A stretch of DNA of 64,000 nt from Dipteronia dyeriana (lineage: Eukaryota > Streptophyta > Magnoliopsida > Sapindales > Sapindaceae). Of the stretch, positions 50,519-60,945 are shown piece by piece. How positions within the stretch are numbered: position 1 is the stretch's first letter; each line of letters starts with the position of its first letter. The position numbers and the translations under genes are program-made. The stretch lies in contig CM065299.1 of the NCBI GenBank assembly GCA_032871835.1, positions 28,599,074 through 28,663,073 on the forward strand. Direction: 5' to 3'. Below the pieces are notes generated by a model. It was not told the DNA's origin. It was given only the letters and a program-made list of their open reading frames with translations, and searched no databases.

Positions 50519-52430
50519 TAATGTGATATCCTCACACAAAATAGCACACATATGAGCAGTGTGCCCATGAAAGACCTTGGGTGGTAATTCCTTTGTAAGC
50601 GGATCCGCTATCATGGAGTTTGTCTCAATATGCTTTATGGATATCTGTCCACTCTGTACTCTCTCCTTCACAACTAGGAACTTAATATCAATATGCTTTG
50701 ACCTAGATGATCTCCTGTTGTTATTATAATATAACATTGCTGACTTATTGTCACAATATAATTTGAGTGGTCTTTCAACACCCTCTAGAATGTGCAACCC
50801 AATGATAAAATTCCCCAACTATATTCCATGGTTGGATGCGTAATAGCAAGCTACAAACTCTGCTGCCATAGTGGAATAAGCTATGAGTGTATGTTTACCA
50901 CTCCTCTAAGAAATAGCTCCACCGGCCAACATGTATATGTTGACTGATGTGGATCTCCTACTGTCTTGGCATCCAACATAATCGAAGTCGGAATGCCTTA
51001 TAATCTCCAACTGATCCGATCTCATATAAGTGAGCATGTAATATTTTGTTATCTTCAAATACCTTATAACCAGCTTGGTTGTTTTCTAATGATCCATCCT
51101 AATGTTACTTAAATATTTGCCTAACATACCAACAATGTAGGCAATATCCAGACGCGTACACACCTTAACGTAAGGGAATCTTCTGCATTTCCTTAACTTC
51201 AAGGTTATTTTTAGGGCACTAACTGAGACTGAACGTGTCTCCCTTAGCGACATGGGTGTCATCTGGTTTGCTATCCTGTAAACCAAACCTTTGGAGCATT
51301 TTATCGATATAGCTCTTTTGTGATAATCCAAGAATACCCTGTGAACGATCTCGTTGTATCTGGATCCCTAATACAAATGAGGCATCACCAAGATCTTTCA
51401 TCTCAAAATTCTATGATAGAAATCTCTTGGTTTCGTGCAACATGCCTATATCATTTGTGGCAAGCAGTAAGTCATCAACATATAAAACCAGGAATATGTG
51501 TTTACTCCCACTGAATTTGTGATACACACAATTATCAACAGCATTTATCTCAAAACCAAACAAGATAATCACTTAATGAAACTTGTGGTACCACTAACGG
51601 GAAGCTTGCTTGAGTCCATATATAGATTTTGTCAATTTGCAAGCCATATTCTTTGGGTTTCCCGACTCAAATTTTTCTGGTTGCACCGTATAAATTGTTT
51701 CATCAATGTCACCATTGAGAAACGTCGTCTTAACATCCATATGATGAAGCTCAATGTCAAAATGTACAACAAGTGCCATGATTGTCCTAAAAGAGTCTTT
51801 CGTTGAAACCGGAGAGAAAGTCTTTTTATAACAAATTCTTTCCTTTTGGGTAAAATCTTTAGCTACAAGACGAGCTTTATATCTCTCCATATTACCTTTT
51901 GAATCCATTTTGGTTTTAAATATCAATTTACAAACAATGGGTTTCACATTTTTTGGTAATGGAACAAGTTCCCAAACCTTATTGTCTTGTATAGACTTAT
52001 ACTCCTCATTCATGGCAATGATATACTTTAGAGAGTTGGATCCCTGTATGGCTTGATGTAAGTTGCTTGTATCATTTTCCACCATTCCAATGTCTTCCTT
52101 ATAGTCCTCGAGAAATACGAAAAGATCGTTCGGAATATCTTTTCTCCTTTCTCTAATGGATCGCCTTAATGACATTGGTTATTGAGGTTGTTGAGTTAGT
52201 TCCTCGGGAACAATTACCTCATCCTGAATGGGGGTTTTCAACATTGTTTGGTTGATGATCCAGATTTGTTTCTTGATCAATGACATGTATAGAAACCTGC
52301 ATATCGTTAAAAGCGATAGTGGGAATTGAAACCGATCCCTCCTCAAATACAATATCCCTAACCTTATTTCTCCCCCAAAACTCAACATGCATGTTGGCAA
52401 GGTATCCTAAGGTACCATCTTGGTGAGGTG
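50519..52430 (-). pseudogene. Copia pol remnant: reverse transcriptase and RNase H
   Basis: In order on minus: an RT start with YKARLVAKDFTQ, MDVKTTFLNGD and KSIYGLKQASR (51594-52175); LVLYVDDLLLAT near 51470-51490 (the YVDD box); KDLGDASFVLGIQIQRD (51219-51401); and RNase H with LYCDNKSA and DPLTKELPP (50516-50818). Frames change and stops interrupt between these blocks. Integrase and protease were not found. In an active element this enzyme copies RNA into DNA. Confidence 0.9.
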
Positions 52431-52870
52431 AAGCTTGACTGATGGCGGCGGTGAGGTATCCCGAGGTACCGTCCTGGTAGCGGGGTACCTTGGGGTATCA
52501 TCCTGATGATGTGGCGCTTGGTTGGTTTCTCTGGCGAGTTACCTCGAGGTATCATTCTTATAGCGAGGTGCTTGGTTGATCATACTAGATCTTTGTGATC
52601 TCCTAGAAACTTTACGGGCATCCTCACTCCTGCTAGAAAGGCATGATAAGTACCTTGACAGGTTAGTTGGGCAATGCTAAGGTACTTAGGTACCAATTGG
52701 TCCGCGAGAGTGCATGAGCTTTATCTTGCTACTTTGATGACATCGAGATACCTAGGTTGTGCTAGGCCTGGTACTTCGAGGTCAACCATTATGTCTGGTA
52801 CTGATCTGGTAAGTGGAGACGTTTTCTATCTGGTGCTAGTTGGGTGGAATATTTCCCTTTGGGCCCTTGC
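52420..52870. repeat. GGTACC-rich imperfect repeat cluster between gag and pol remnants
   Basis: Words such as GAGGTATCCCGAGGTACC, GGGGTACCTTGGGGTATC and CCTCGAGGTATC recur every 30-60 bases, with self-complementary cores (GGTACC, CTCGAG). The cluster occupies the place where integrase should be, and is unlike normal Copia coding sequence. Confidence 0.6.
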
Positions 52871-52904
52871 CAAATTTGGCTATTAACACTAGCCAAATGA
52901 GCAC

Positions 52905-53476
52905 TTTCAGTAATGTCTTGCTTCAATCTCTCTTGCTTTTACATATAGTAAGAAATGAGCTCATCAAGAGTCCATTTCTCCTTTGGACAGTTGTAACTGA
53001 CTGTAAACTAGTTGTGTTGTGCAGGAATTGAAATTAATACCAAATGCACTAGCAAATGGTCAGACAACTCGAGCTTCAGTGCCTTAAGCTTATAAGCAGT
53101 ATGAGACATTTCCATAATGTACTCCCTTATGTTCCCCATTGCCTTTGTACTTCATAGAAATTAAGTTTTGCAAAAACGTGCTTGTTTCTGCCTTGCCATT
53201 TTTCACAAAACGCTTTTCAATTTCGGCTAGGAACTATTTGGCATTGGTTATCCCTTTGAATACAGCATCCCTAATTGCCTCCGGAATGCCGCGCTTGATG
53301 ATCATAAGACTCATACGATTTGAGCGATCCCACTTCTCATTCTTCCTATCATCAAGAGAACTTGCATCAGTAAGAAAATCGGGCTGCTCAATCCGAAGTG
53401 CAATATCCAGATCCATGCAACCAAGAACAATATATATATTCTCTTTCCAATCATTTAAGTTGGTCCCATTAAGCAT
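52905..53476 (-). pseudogene. Copia gag remnant
   Basis: On minus the frame starts MLNGTNLNDWKENIYIVLGC and continues with LDIALRIEQP, then, after a stop, EIEKRFVKN, EYIMEMSHTAYKLK and EKWTLDELISYY. These are typical blocks of the Copia gag (UBN2-type) domain. The zinc knuckle was not found. Confidence 0.85.
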
Positions 53477-54029
53477 ATGTATAGAGTTGGTGTTGGTATT
53501 AGCAGATATATTAGAAACACTAGCTTTAAAGATAACAAAACAAACACATAAACATGCTCACATTAAAAACCAAATATAATAATCAACAAATTCAAATAAT
53601 GGTAAGTCCTATATCAAGATACCTAGCACAACATTAATATCAAGTCATTGGACAATAGTATTAATTGTAACCGGTACTCTTGTTGTAGTGATCAAGCATT
53701 GATAATAATTCATGTCAAATAATATATCTATCTTTAGATCGACTTATTATTTACATGTAATACCTTATAATCGTTACATGTTTACCATCACATATGTGTA
53801 TGCAATTCGATCAATTATTAACCTTTCTTTGTACCGGCTAATACCCCCATGAATTTACACACACAAATATCCAACATTCCTCATGAACAATCTACATAAG
53901 AGAGGTCGCTTTGACGATATCTTGTTTCAATTAGCTTATTCAAAATGATGAACCACTTTATTTAATATACCAAAAATATTTGAATTTGAGTTGATTCTAA
54001 AAAAAAAAGTTTTTTAAACTAAAATTATA

Positions 54030-54330
54030 AAATTGCCCCTGATTTTATAAAATTGTAGAAAAACCCCTCAAGTTTCGGTAATTACAAATCAATACCTATA
54101 TTTTACTAAAATCAAAAAACTGATCCAGTAATTTTCAATAATTAAAATTTAGCTCCAATTTTTTTGATAATTATAAAGTGACCCTATAACTTTTAAGTAA
54201 TTATAAATCCATCCTAAAACCTTTTCGTAATTGCAAACAAGTTCAATAAGGTTTGGTAATTATAAATTGACCCGAAAACTTTATTAAAATCACACAATGA
54301 CCCAAAATAATTGCAAAACAGACCCTAAAA
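54030..54330. repeat. Degenerate ~33-bp tandem repeat in the Copia leader
   Basis: The pattern 'GTAATTATAAATTGACCC(N)AAAACTTT' recurs about eight times with much drift. No coding role is visible. Confidence 0.6.
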
Positions 54331-54897
54331 AATATCAAAATTTCAAAAATTTGCCATAGTAAAAACCAAACCTCTGAAACCCTATGTTCTCTTTTGCCGC
54401 CATTGCAGCCACCACAGCGTCACCTGAAGGCCAGGACAAACAGCGACCAAGCAGCTGATGACCCGCAAACGCAGATCGGACGCAAATCGGCTATCGATCA
54501 GCACTGATCGAACGAACGACAACGCGACACTGAAATGTTGCTCGATTTGGACCAGCGGCGTGATCAATGCTCGTCGATCTGGATCTTCGTCGTAAATCGC
54601 ACGGGATAGGTGCATCGACGAAGCTACTAGGTTGACCAGAGATCGACAATGGTCTGGATGAGAAAACCCATCGACCCAAAAGCAACCAAAACTTTTTTTT
54701 TCTTTTTATTAAAAAAGAAAATTCATACCCATATTCATACATAAAACTTGCTTGGTATACACATATACTGCATGATCATAAATTAACTGAATCTAAAACA
54801 CCAAAACTCAAGCAAAATTTACAGAAGAAGATCAAAACCCCAAAATTTCAGAAATTTCTTAAAACCTAAAATCTCAAATTCTCAAGAATCGATCATA

Positions 54898-55452
54898 GGT
54901 AGTTCTGATACCACTTGTAAGAATTTTGATCAACACAGAATCTAACATGCATAGACACAAAATTAATTCAAAAGTTTAACCTAAACATGTTTTTACATCA
55001 TGCTAAATCAAACCCTAAATATTTATTACTAACCCATGTAGAGAAAAAGGAGATAGGAGAAAGCGAACGCGTACCTGAATCCATTTGCGTTGGTTGGTGA
55101 GCGAGCTGAGATCTTCCAAATTATCACAATCCTTAGGACATAAAAGTGTTCTTTCTTCTCTAGTAATGGGAACCAGAAAAACCAAAAAGTGATTGTGTAA
55201 TTTGAGGACCATAACCCTATATATAGTAATAAGATTACTATATGTTTTGCTATTCCTAATTTGATGATTTGGCCTATCATCAAATTAGGAATAACACTTT
55301 GCTATTTACACATTCATTCCATAACAATAATACCCCATAATCCTTTAACCTTTAATCTTAATTAGACCACTTTAATTTAAGATTAACCAAAAGATAATAT
55401 AACACATTTAATATTTACACATGTGGCTCCACATAATAGAATTTTTCCAACA
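54898..55452 (-). repeat. 5' LTR and primer-binding site of the Copia element
   Basis: The LTR is 54916-55452. The minus strand continues AGTGGTATCAGAACTACC just beyond it, an initiator-tRNA-Met primer site. Confidence 0.88.
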
Positions 55453-56853
55453 AAATTAATCCCAAATAACATCAAACACTTACAAGAAAATAGAGACCAT
55501 CTCTCAACCAGGGATTTCAATAGCCTTGAGCCCTTAACATCAGGTTTCTTCGTCGTTTCTTGTTTGGGAACACAATTCTCCATCACAGCTTTAATCTGAT
55601 CCATCTTCATATGTGACCTCTTCAAAATGAAATCAGAGTAAATGAATGGCCTCCAAAATCAACAAAAAGTACAAGTGTACACCACACATCAAGTTATAAA
55701 AATAAATAAATAAAACAAGTACCATAAGCATAAATTAACCCACCAAAAATTTTATATAGAAAATTTGGTCGAAGACAACAAATGAATTGATTTTACAAAC
55801 ACAAGAAGTAATTGTTAAATTGCAAAGAGTAAATAAATAACAACCGACCGCTCGATTTTTGTTCAAAGTCTTCGTGCCAGGCCTCTTGGGCTTTCCTCTT
55901 ATAAAAGTTTTTGCGCTGATTCAAGAAGATAGAGCGACTTGCTCCATCCATAGATCAGATCCATTGTAGTGCGCCAATGCATTTGGTATCAGGACATGAC
56001 GGGATAAAACGAGACGGGACGGGACGAGACATGATAATTTTTTCGTATTGTGTTTAAAATGTTTAGGATAAAACTGTGGACTGTACTGTTATGCGTTTGA
56101 TATGATTGAGACAGTACTTGACAAGAGACATGACAACAGATTTAAATAACCAAAATACCATTCTTATCATGTCTGATGTTTGTTACCACATAATAGTATC
56201 GTATGAGATATGACAATTCAGTATTTATTTGATTTTGTTAATTAATTTTTAATATATATTATATTTAACAAAAAAAATATTGTAATTGCAAAATAGTTTT
56301 AATTAATAGTTTTTTTAAAAGATATGTTAATTTTTTTCTTCTAATAATAATAATATCTAATAGGTTTGATGTATGTCCATATCAATAATTTTTTAAAATT
56401 TTTTGGCCAAATTTAGAGGATCATATTTCATTTTAGAAGTGTAGAAGAAAAAAATCAATAAATAAATATTATGGTCATGTTCACAATTCCCCGGTTTACC
56501 TAATTTTTTTTATTAGATTTATTATTTTATTTATGTGATAAAAAGCTTAATAAAAAAATCATTCCACGTTTTTCACTTCTTCTATATTGAATATTCATCA
56601 AGCCAATTTCTTCATTAGATTCAAATACATCCAAATCTTCATCAGATCCGAAAACAAATCCAGATCTTCATCGAACCTTTTCTTCATTGATCTGTAATCA
56701 ACTTATGTATATAAAATCTTAAAAAAAAAAAAACAGATGAAGAAAAAAAAAACAGATGGAGTACACTTCACGATTGAATATCTTCCATGGGAAAAAAAGG
56801 GGATCTGAGATGGAAATGGATGAAAAAATTATGGGAAAAAAAACAGATGGAGC

Positions 56854-58052
56854 TAGGGATGCACATTTATCTCGGGGGCCTCAAATCCCCGCACCCCCAT
56901 TTGGGGATTTTTTTTAAGGGAAATGGGAAAATAGGAAAATGGGAGGGGGGGATGGGGATGATTTTCATCCCCAAATTAAAATGGGGATGGGGATGAGGAT
57001 GGGGTGGGGGTAGAGATGCACATTTTTCTCCGGGGCCCCAATTCCCCGCGTCCCCATCCCCATTTGGGGATTTTTTTTTTGGGAAAAATGGGGAAATGGG
57101 GGATGGGGGATGGGGAATGAGGATGGGGGAACCCCTCCCCATCCCCATTTCCCTATTTTCCCCACAATTATATTGAAATGGGGATGAGGATGAGATCCCC
57201 CACCCCCATTTCCCTATTTTCCCCAAACATATATAAATATAATTTTAATATATATTATTAATTATAATATATATTTGTATTTGTAATATATTAATGGGTT
57301 TTATTTTGTATTTCTAATGGAATGTTTGTTTTTTTTAGTTAAATTTGTAATTTTTAGTTAAATGGTAAAACGGAAAAAACGGAAAAAACGGAAAAACGGA
57401 AAAACGGAGAAATACAAAAAAAAAATGGGGAAAATGGGGAAAACGGGGAAATGGAGATGGGGATGGATATACCTCCCCCCAAAATTCCCCATCCCCATTT
57501 TCCCCAAATGGGGAAAATGGGGGGATGGGGGAAGGGTATAGGAAGTGAGGATGGGGATGGGGATGGGGATGGGGGGACCTATATCCATCCCCATTCCCCA
57601 AATGTGCATCCCTAGGTGGGGGGACCCCACCCTATCCCAATTTTCCCCACAATTAAATTGAAATGGGGATGGGGATGGAGATGGAGATCCCTATTTCCCT
57701 ATTTTTCCCAAAAGTATATAAATATAATTATAATATATATTTGAATTATTTGAAACATTTTATGTTGAATTTATAATGCATTGATGTTTTTTATTTGTAA
57801 TGAAAATTTTGTTTTTATTTAATTTAATTTATAATTTTTAGTTAAATAGGGAAATGAGAAAATAGGAAAACGGGGGATACGAGAAAACAGAGAAAAATGG
57901 GGAAAATGGGTAATTGAGGATGGGGATGGGGGGACCTCCCCCTAAACATCCCCATCCTCATCCCCATCCCCATCCCCAATTTCCCCAAATGGGGAAATAT
58001 GGGGGGATGGGGGGACTTATATCCATCCCCATTCCCCAAACGTGCATCCCTA
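56854..58052. mobile_element. Non-autonomous hAT element, GGGGATGG-rich (1.2 kb with insertion)
   Basis: The ends TAGGGATGCACATTT and AACGTGCATCCCTA are inverted. Flanks GATGGAGC (56846-56853 and 58053-58060) are identical 8-mers. The body is CCCCATCCCC/GGGGATGGGG low-complexity arrays around an AT core. A second element of the same family sits inside at 57011-57614. Proline/glycine-rich open frames here are not genes. Confidence 0.9.
57011..57614. mobile_element. Second hAT element of the same family, nested (604 bp)
   Basis: It starts TAGAGATGCACATTTT and ends AAATGTGCATCCCTA. The flanks GGTGGGGG (57003-57010 and 57615-57622) are identical 8-mers. The body has the same GGGGATGG structure as the host element, plus CGGAAAAACGGAAAAA repeats near 57370-57410. 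Confidence 0.9.
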
Positions 58053-59203
58053 GATGGAGCACACTTCATGATTGTAGAATGAAAAAAAAAAATCCCAGTA
58101 ACCAATTTGACTTCAGCTAAGTATTTCAGTTTTTTCAAAATTAAAGTAAAGGACTTAACTCATTTAACATCTAGATCTATTTCATGAATAAAGGTGTTGG
58201 GTTTTGAAGAGAACAATGATTTGGGTTTTGAAGAGTACTGAGAAATTGAAGAACTCTGTGAACTCTGTACTGGATCTTAAAGGTGGTTCAACGAATTGAA
58301 GCTGTATAAATGATACATCAGACCAGTCAACCACCAAATCCGGCGGCGAGTTAACGCGACCCTAACCTCGACGAGGACGGAGCTACGGCTAGTGGTGTAA
58401 GAGAAAGAGAAGAGAAAAGAGAGATGTGTGATTGAGGATGAGAAGTCTGTTTTCAAGATTTGGTTTTTAATTTTATACCTGTAATTTTTGGAAGTTTTGA
58501 GGGTAAAAATATCTTTTTGAGACTTGTCCCATCTGGCAGAAGGTCTAAGGTGGGACACATTTTTATGGTTTTTGCCACAGTTGTCCCATCCCGTCCCATG
58601 TTATTGACACGCTAAACGTGTGATACAAAAAGTTGTCACATATTGTCATGTCCCGTCCCGCGTACCAAACACACTTTATGAACCGACCTTGTCCATAAAT
58701 GGAGTAGATTCAAATATCTTTTGATTAAATTTTTGATTGTGTGGATCCAACGATGGAGCATGATGGATCCATTGATTAAACAAGATGTATGAAGAAAATG
58801 CTATTTTTTGTTTTCATATTGTAAACAATCTAAGTGATGTAGAACGTGGTTCAGTAGATGAAATTTTGGATTTTTTTAATTAACTCTGTTTAAAGATAAC
58901 CCCCTTATTTGTTAAAATGTCCACCATTTAACAGAAATTATAGAGAAAAGTACAGCAGAATGACTATTAGTCCCATACTTTTCATTAAAAAATGGTTATT
59001 TTGAAATGAAATCTCCATCTAATGGCCATTTTGATGGTGCGGGAACAAATGGATGGCCACCAGGTTAATTATCCGTATTTAAATTTGCTAAATATAGAAT
59101 GCGTAGGGTGTATAAGATGTATTAGGTCTTTTTAATTGTGATTAAATTTAGAAAATTTAAAAAAATCTCCGCACTTTGTCCATGCAATTATTTTGCAATG
59201 TAA

Positions 59204-60903
59204 GGGGTTGTTTGTTTGTTTTTTTTCACTTAAAATTTAATGGGACTAAATCATAATTATTAAGTTGTTTTGTGTTTTTTTTTAAATGGTCAAACAACTT
59301 TAAAATATCAAAAAACAACTTAAAATACAAAGTAAAAAATCCTGGCTTTCACTTAATTGCAAATTACTGAATTGCATTAAATGCAATCTAAAATCTTTTC
59401 TTCCAATATTATTCTCCATATATAACATATTCCCAATTTCATCATAATTATATATTGCATATAAATCTTTATTTTAATATATTACGTATTTTAAATAGTT
59501 TTTAAACTAAAAAAGAACCATAATCATTTTTCATATTGATGTTTAATATCAATACTTTATTATGATACTAGGGTGATGTTTTTATATATTATTTTTTAGA
59601 GTGTTATGTGTGAGTTTTCCAGTTGCCCCTTTTATTTTATTTAAAAAAAAAACATTTTTTTTTAATAAAAATAAAGTTTTTTGTAATCGAAGAAGAAGAT
59701 CATGATCATATGTGTTTTTATATAATAATTTTATTTTGATTGTTTTTATTCCATATTATATGTATAATTGTTTAACATGAGTATAAATGTAAAATTACTT
59801 ATTTTTAGACAATTTTACTTTTAAAAAACAAACGTGTTGACAACACATTCAGATGTGAGGAAAAAAAAAGGGATATAATCATTTTCTCCTTGTAATTTGC
59901 CATATTAGACATTTTGTCTCCTCTAGTTTCAGTAATGGTCATTCCCCCACCCAAATAAATAAATAAATAATAATAATATTAGACACTTTACCCTAACTAG
60001 TTTCAGTAATGGTCATTCTCCCCCCTAAAAACTAAAATACTAGACATTTTACCCCTTGACCATTAGGAATTCAGTTAGTAAAGTACTTTGACCATAAAAA
60101 AATTAATTAAATGACCTTATTGCCCTTGAACACAAAAGTTGCCCTCTAATGATACCACTAATTGTTTTTAAAGAAAAAAAAATCATAAATAAAATTAATA
60201 AAAAATAATAAAAGTATTTTAAAAAATGGAATTGAAAATAAAAAATTAAAAAATTAGCAGCCAAAAAAATTTAGCATTTCAAAAAATCAAATACAATTCA
60301 ATATTACAAAATAAATTTTAATATTGTTTTAGTTTTTTAACAATGATATTATTTTATTATTTTATATTATTTTATATTAATTTTTAAAATGATTTTTTTT
60401 TATTTTTACATTTCATTATTTATATTAATGTTTTTTTTACATTTAATTTTGTATATTAATTTTTGTTTAAATATATTTTTTAATTTTTAATTTTCAAATT
60501 TTCTTAAAATACTTTTATTATTTTTTTATTTCTGATTTTTTTTCTTTAAAAACAATTAATGGTTTCATTAGAGGACATAACTCATATGTTCAAAGGTAAT
60601 AAGATCATTTAATTGAATTTTGACAATCAAAGTGCTTGACTAATGGAATTCCTAACCTTCAAGGGGCAAACTGTCTAATATTTTGGTTTTCAGGCGAGAG
60701 AATGTCCATTATTGAAACTAGAGGGGGTAAGACTGACCATTACTGAAACTAAATGGGGTAAAATGTCTAATATAGCAATCTACAGAGAGGAAATGATTAT
60801 ATCCCAAAAAACCTATATCATTCAAGTTCAGATTTCAATCTCTATTCAATCATTAGAAAAATTCAGAACTGTTTAGTTTTCAGATAAAAAAACAAACAAC
60901 CTC
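59204..60903. mobile_element. PIF/Harbinger-type MITE, split by a foldback insertion
   Basis: It starts GGGGTTGTTTGTTTG after TAA (59201-59203) and ends AAACAAACAACCTC before TAC. The TSD is TAA/TAC, one base changed. The interior follows MITE 2 (32575-33335) closely, including GACAATTTTACTTTT and AGATGTGAGG. Without the insertion it would be about 0.76 kb, the same as MITE 2. Confidence 0.75.
59870..60805. mobile_element. Long-palindrome MULE/foldback element (936 bp)
   Basis: The left end GGGATATAATCATTTTCTCC is inverted at the right as GGAAATGATTATATCCC. Inverted similarity continues inward for several hundred bases (for example AATTCAGTTAGTAAAGTACTT against AGTGCTTGACTAATGGAATT, and the TTAAAGAAAAAAAA pair). 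MITE 2 shows the uninterrupted site, where both sides of this insertion continue as homologous sequence. The target was a poly-A tract, so the duplication cannot be read cleanly. The ends match the small MITE at 17588-17770. Confidence 0.8.
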
Positions 60904-60945
60904 TACGTATGTTTGACTATTTGAGTAGACCAAACAATAAATAAA

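Larger units (their letters stand above)
47051..55452 (-). mobile_element. Ty1/Copia retrotransposon, decayed, 8.4 kb with insertion
   Basis: Two LTRs (47051-47586 and 54916-55452, about 537 bp) start TGTAAGAATTTTGAT and end TTCAACA or TCCAACA in plus orientation. On minus, the order is LTR, primer site TGGTATCAGAAC (about 54905-54915), gag remnant (53476-52905), pol remnant (52430-50519), then a polypurine tract (AGTGGGAGAT at about 47587-47596) and the 3' LTR. Flanking 5-mers AAAAT and AAATT nearly match. A solo LTR (47702-50205) is inserted between pol and the 3' LTR. Protease and integrase regions are missing. Not capable of movement. Confidence 0.88.
46809..55951 (-). pseudogene. Unidentified captured gene fragment, split by a Copia insertion
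   Basis: Three minus-strand pieces form one reading frame. Piece 1 (55951-55849) starts MDGASRSIFLNQRKN and ends at a possible donor. Piece 2 (about 55616-55453) starts after an acceptor TTTTGAAG and contains KKPDVKGSRLL and VERWSLFSC. Piece 3 (47050-46817) contains NDELSNVMSSM and KRLPLKSIKENA and ends at a possible donor TTTTG/GTAACT. Pieces 2 and 3 join in frame (FGIN + FHVND) if the Copia element is removed. I do not recognise the protein. It could be a transduplicated plant exon set or an unknown MULE protein. Confidence 0.45.
55975..58680. mobile_element. GTTTGGTA-end repeat element containing nested hAT insertions
   Basis: The left end TGCATTTGGTATCAGGACATG with GGGACGGGACGAGAC is inverted at the right end as CATGTCCCGTCCCGCGTACC followed by AAACACACTTT. 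A related fragment lies at 40030-40500. Outside the hAT insertion the element is about 1.5 kb. It includes a GC-richer patch at 58320-58400 (CGGCGGCGAG) that may be captured sequence. The superfamily is uncertain and no target duplication was fixed. Confidence 0.6.
46623..59076 (-). mobile_element. Outer Mutator-like element (Pack-MULE candidate) split by nested insertions
   Basis: The left ~90 bases (GGATAATTACATCGGTGACC ... CATTAGATAGAGATTTC ... AAAATAACCAT) recur inverted at 58945-59076 with clear similarity. Flanks ATTTAAAAT and ATTTAAATT are near-matching 9-mers if the right end is placed at 59076. Without the Copia (47051-55452) and the GTTTGGTA repeat (55975-58680), only about 1.3 kb remain. 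Within that lies an unidentified gene fragment on minus, so I infer a MULE that captured host exons. Confidence 0.65.

Noticed and set aside
53139..53579. 146-residue plus-strand frame
   Set aside because: It is antisense to the Copia gag remnant.
54382..54742. Two overlapping minus-strand frames in GC-richer DNA
   Set aside because: They sit in the untranslated leader of the Copia element between primer site and gag, with no recognised domain.
56787..58138. Several Pro/Gly/His-rich open frames
   Set aside because: They are translations of GGGGATGG arrays in the two hAT elements.
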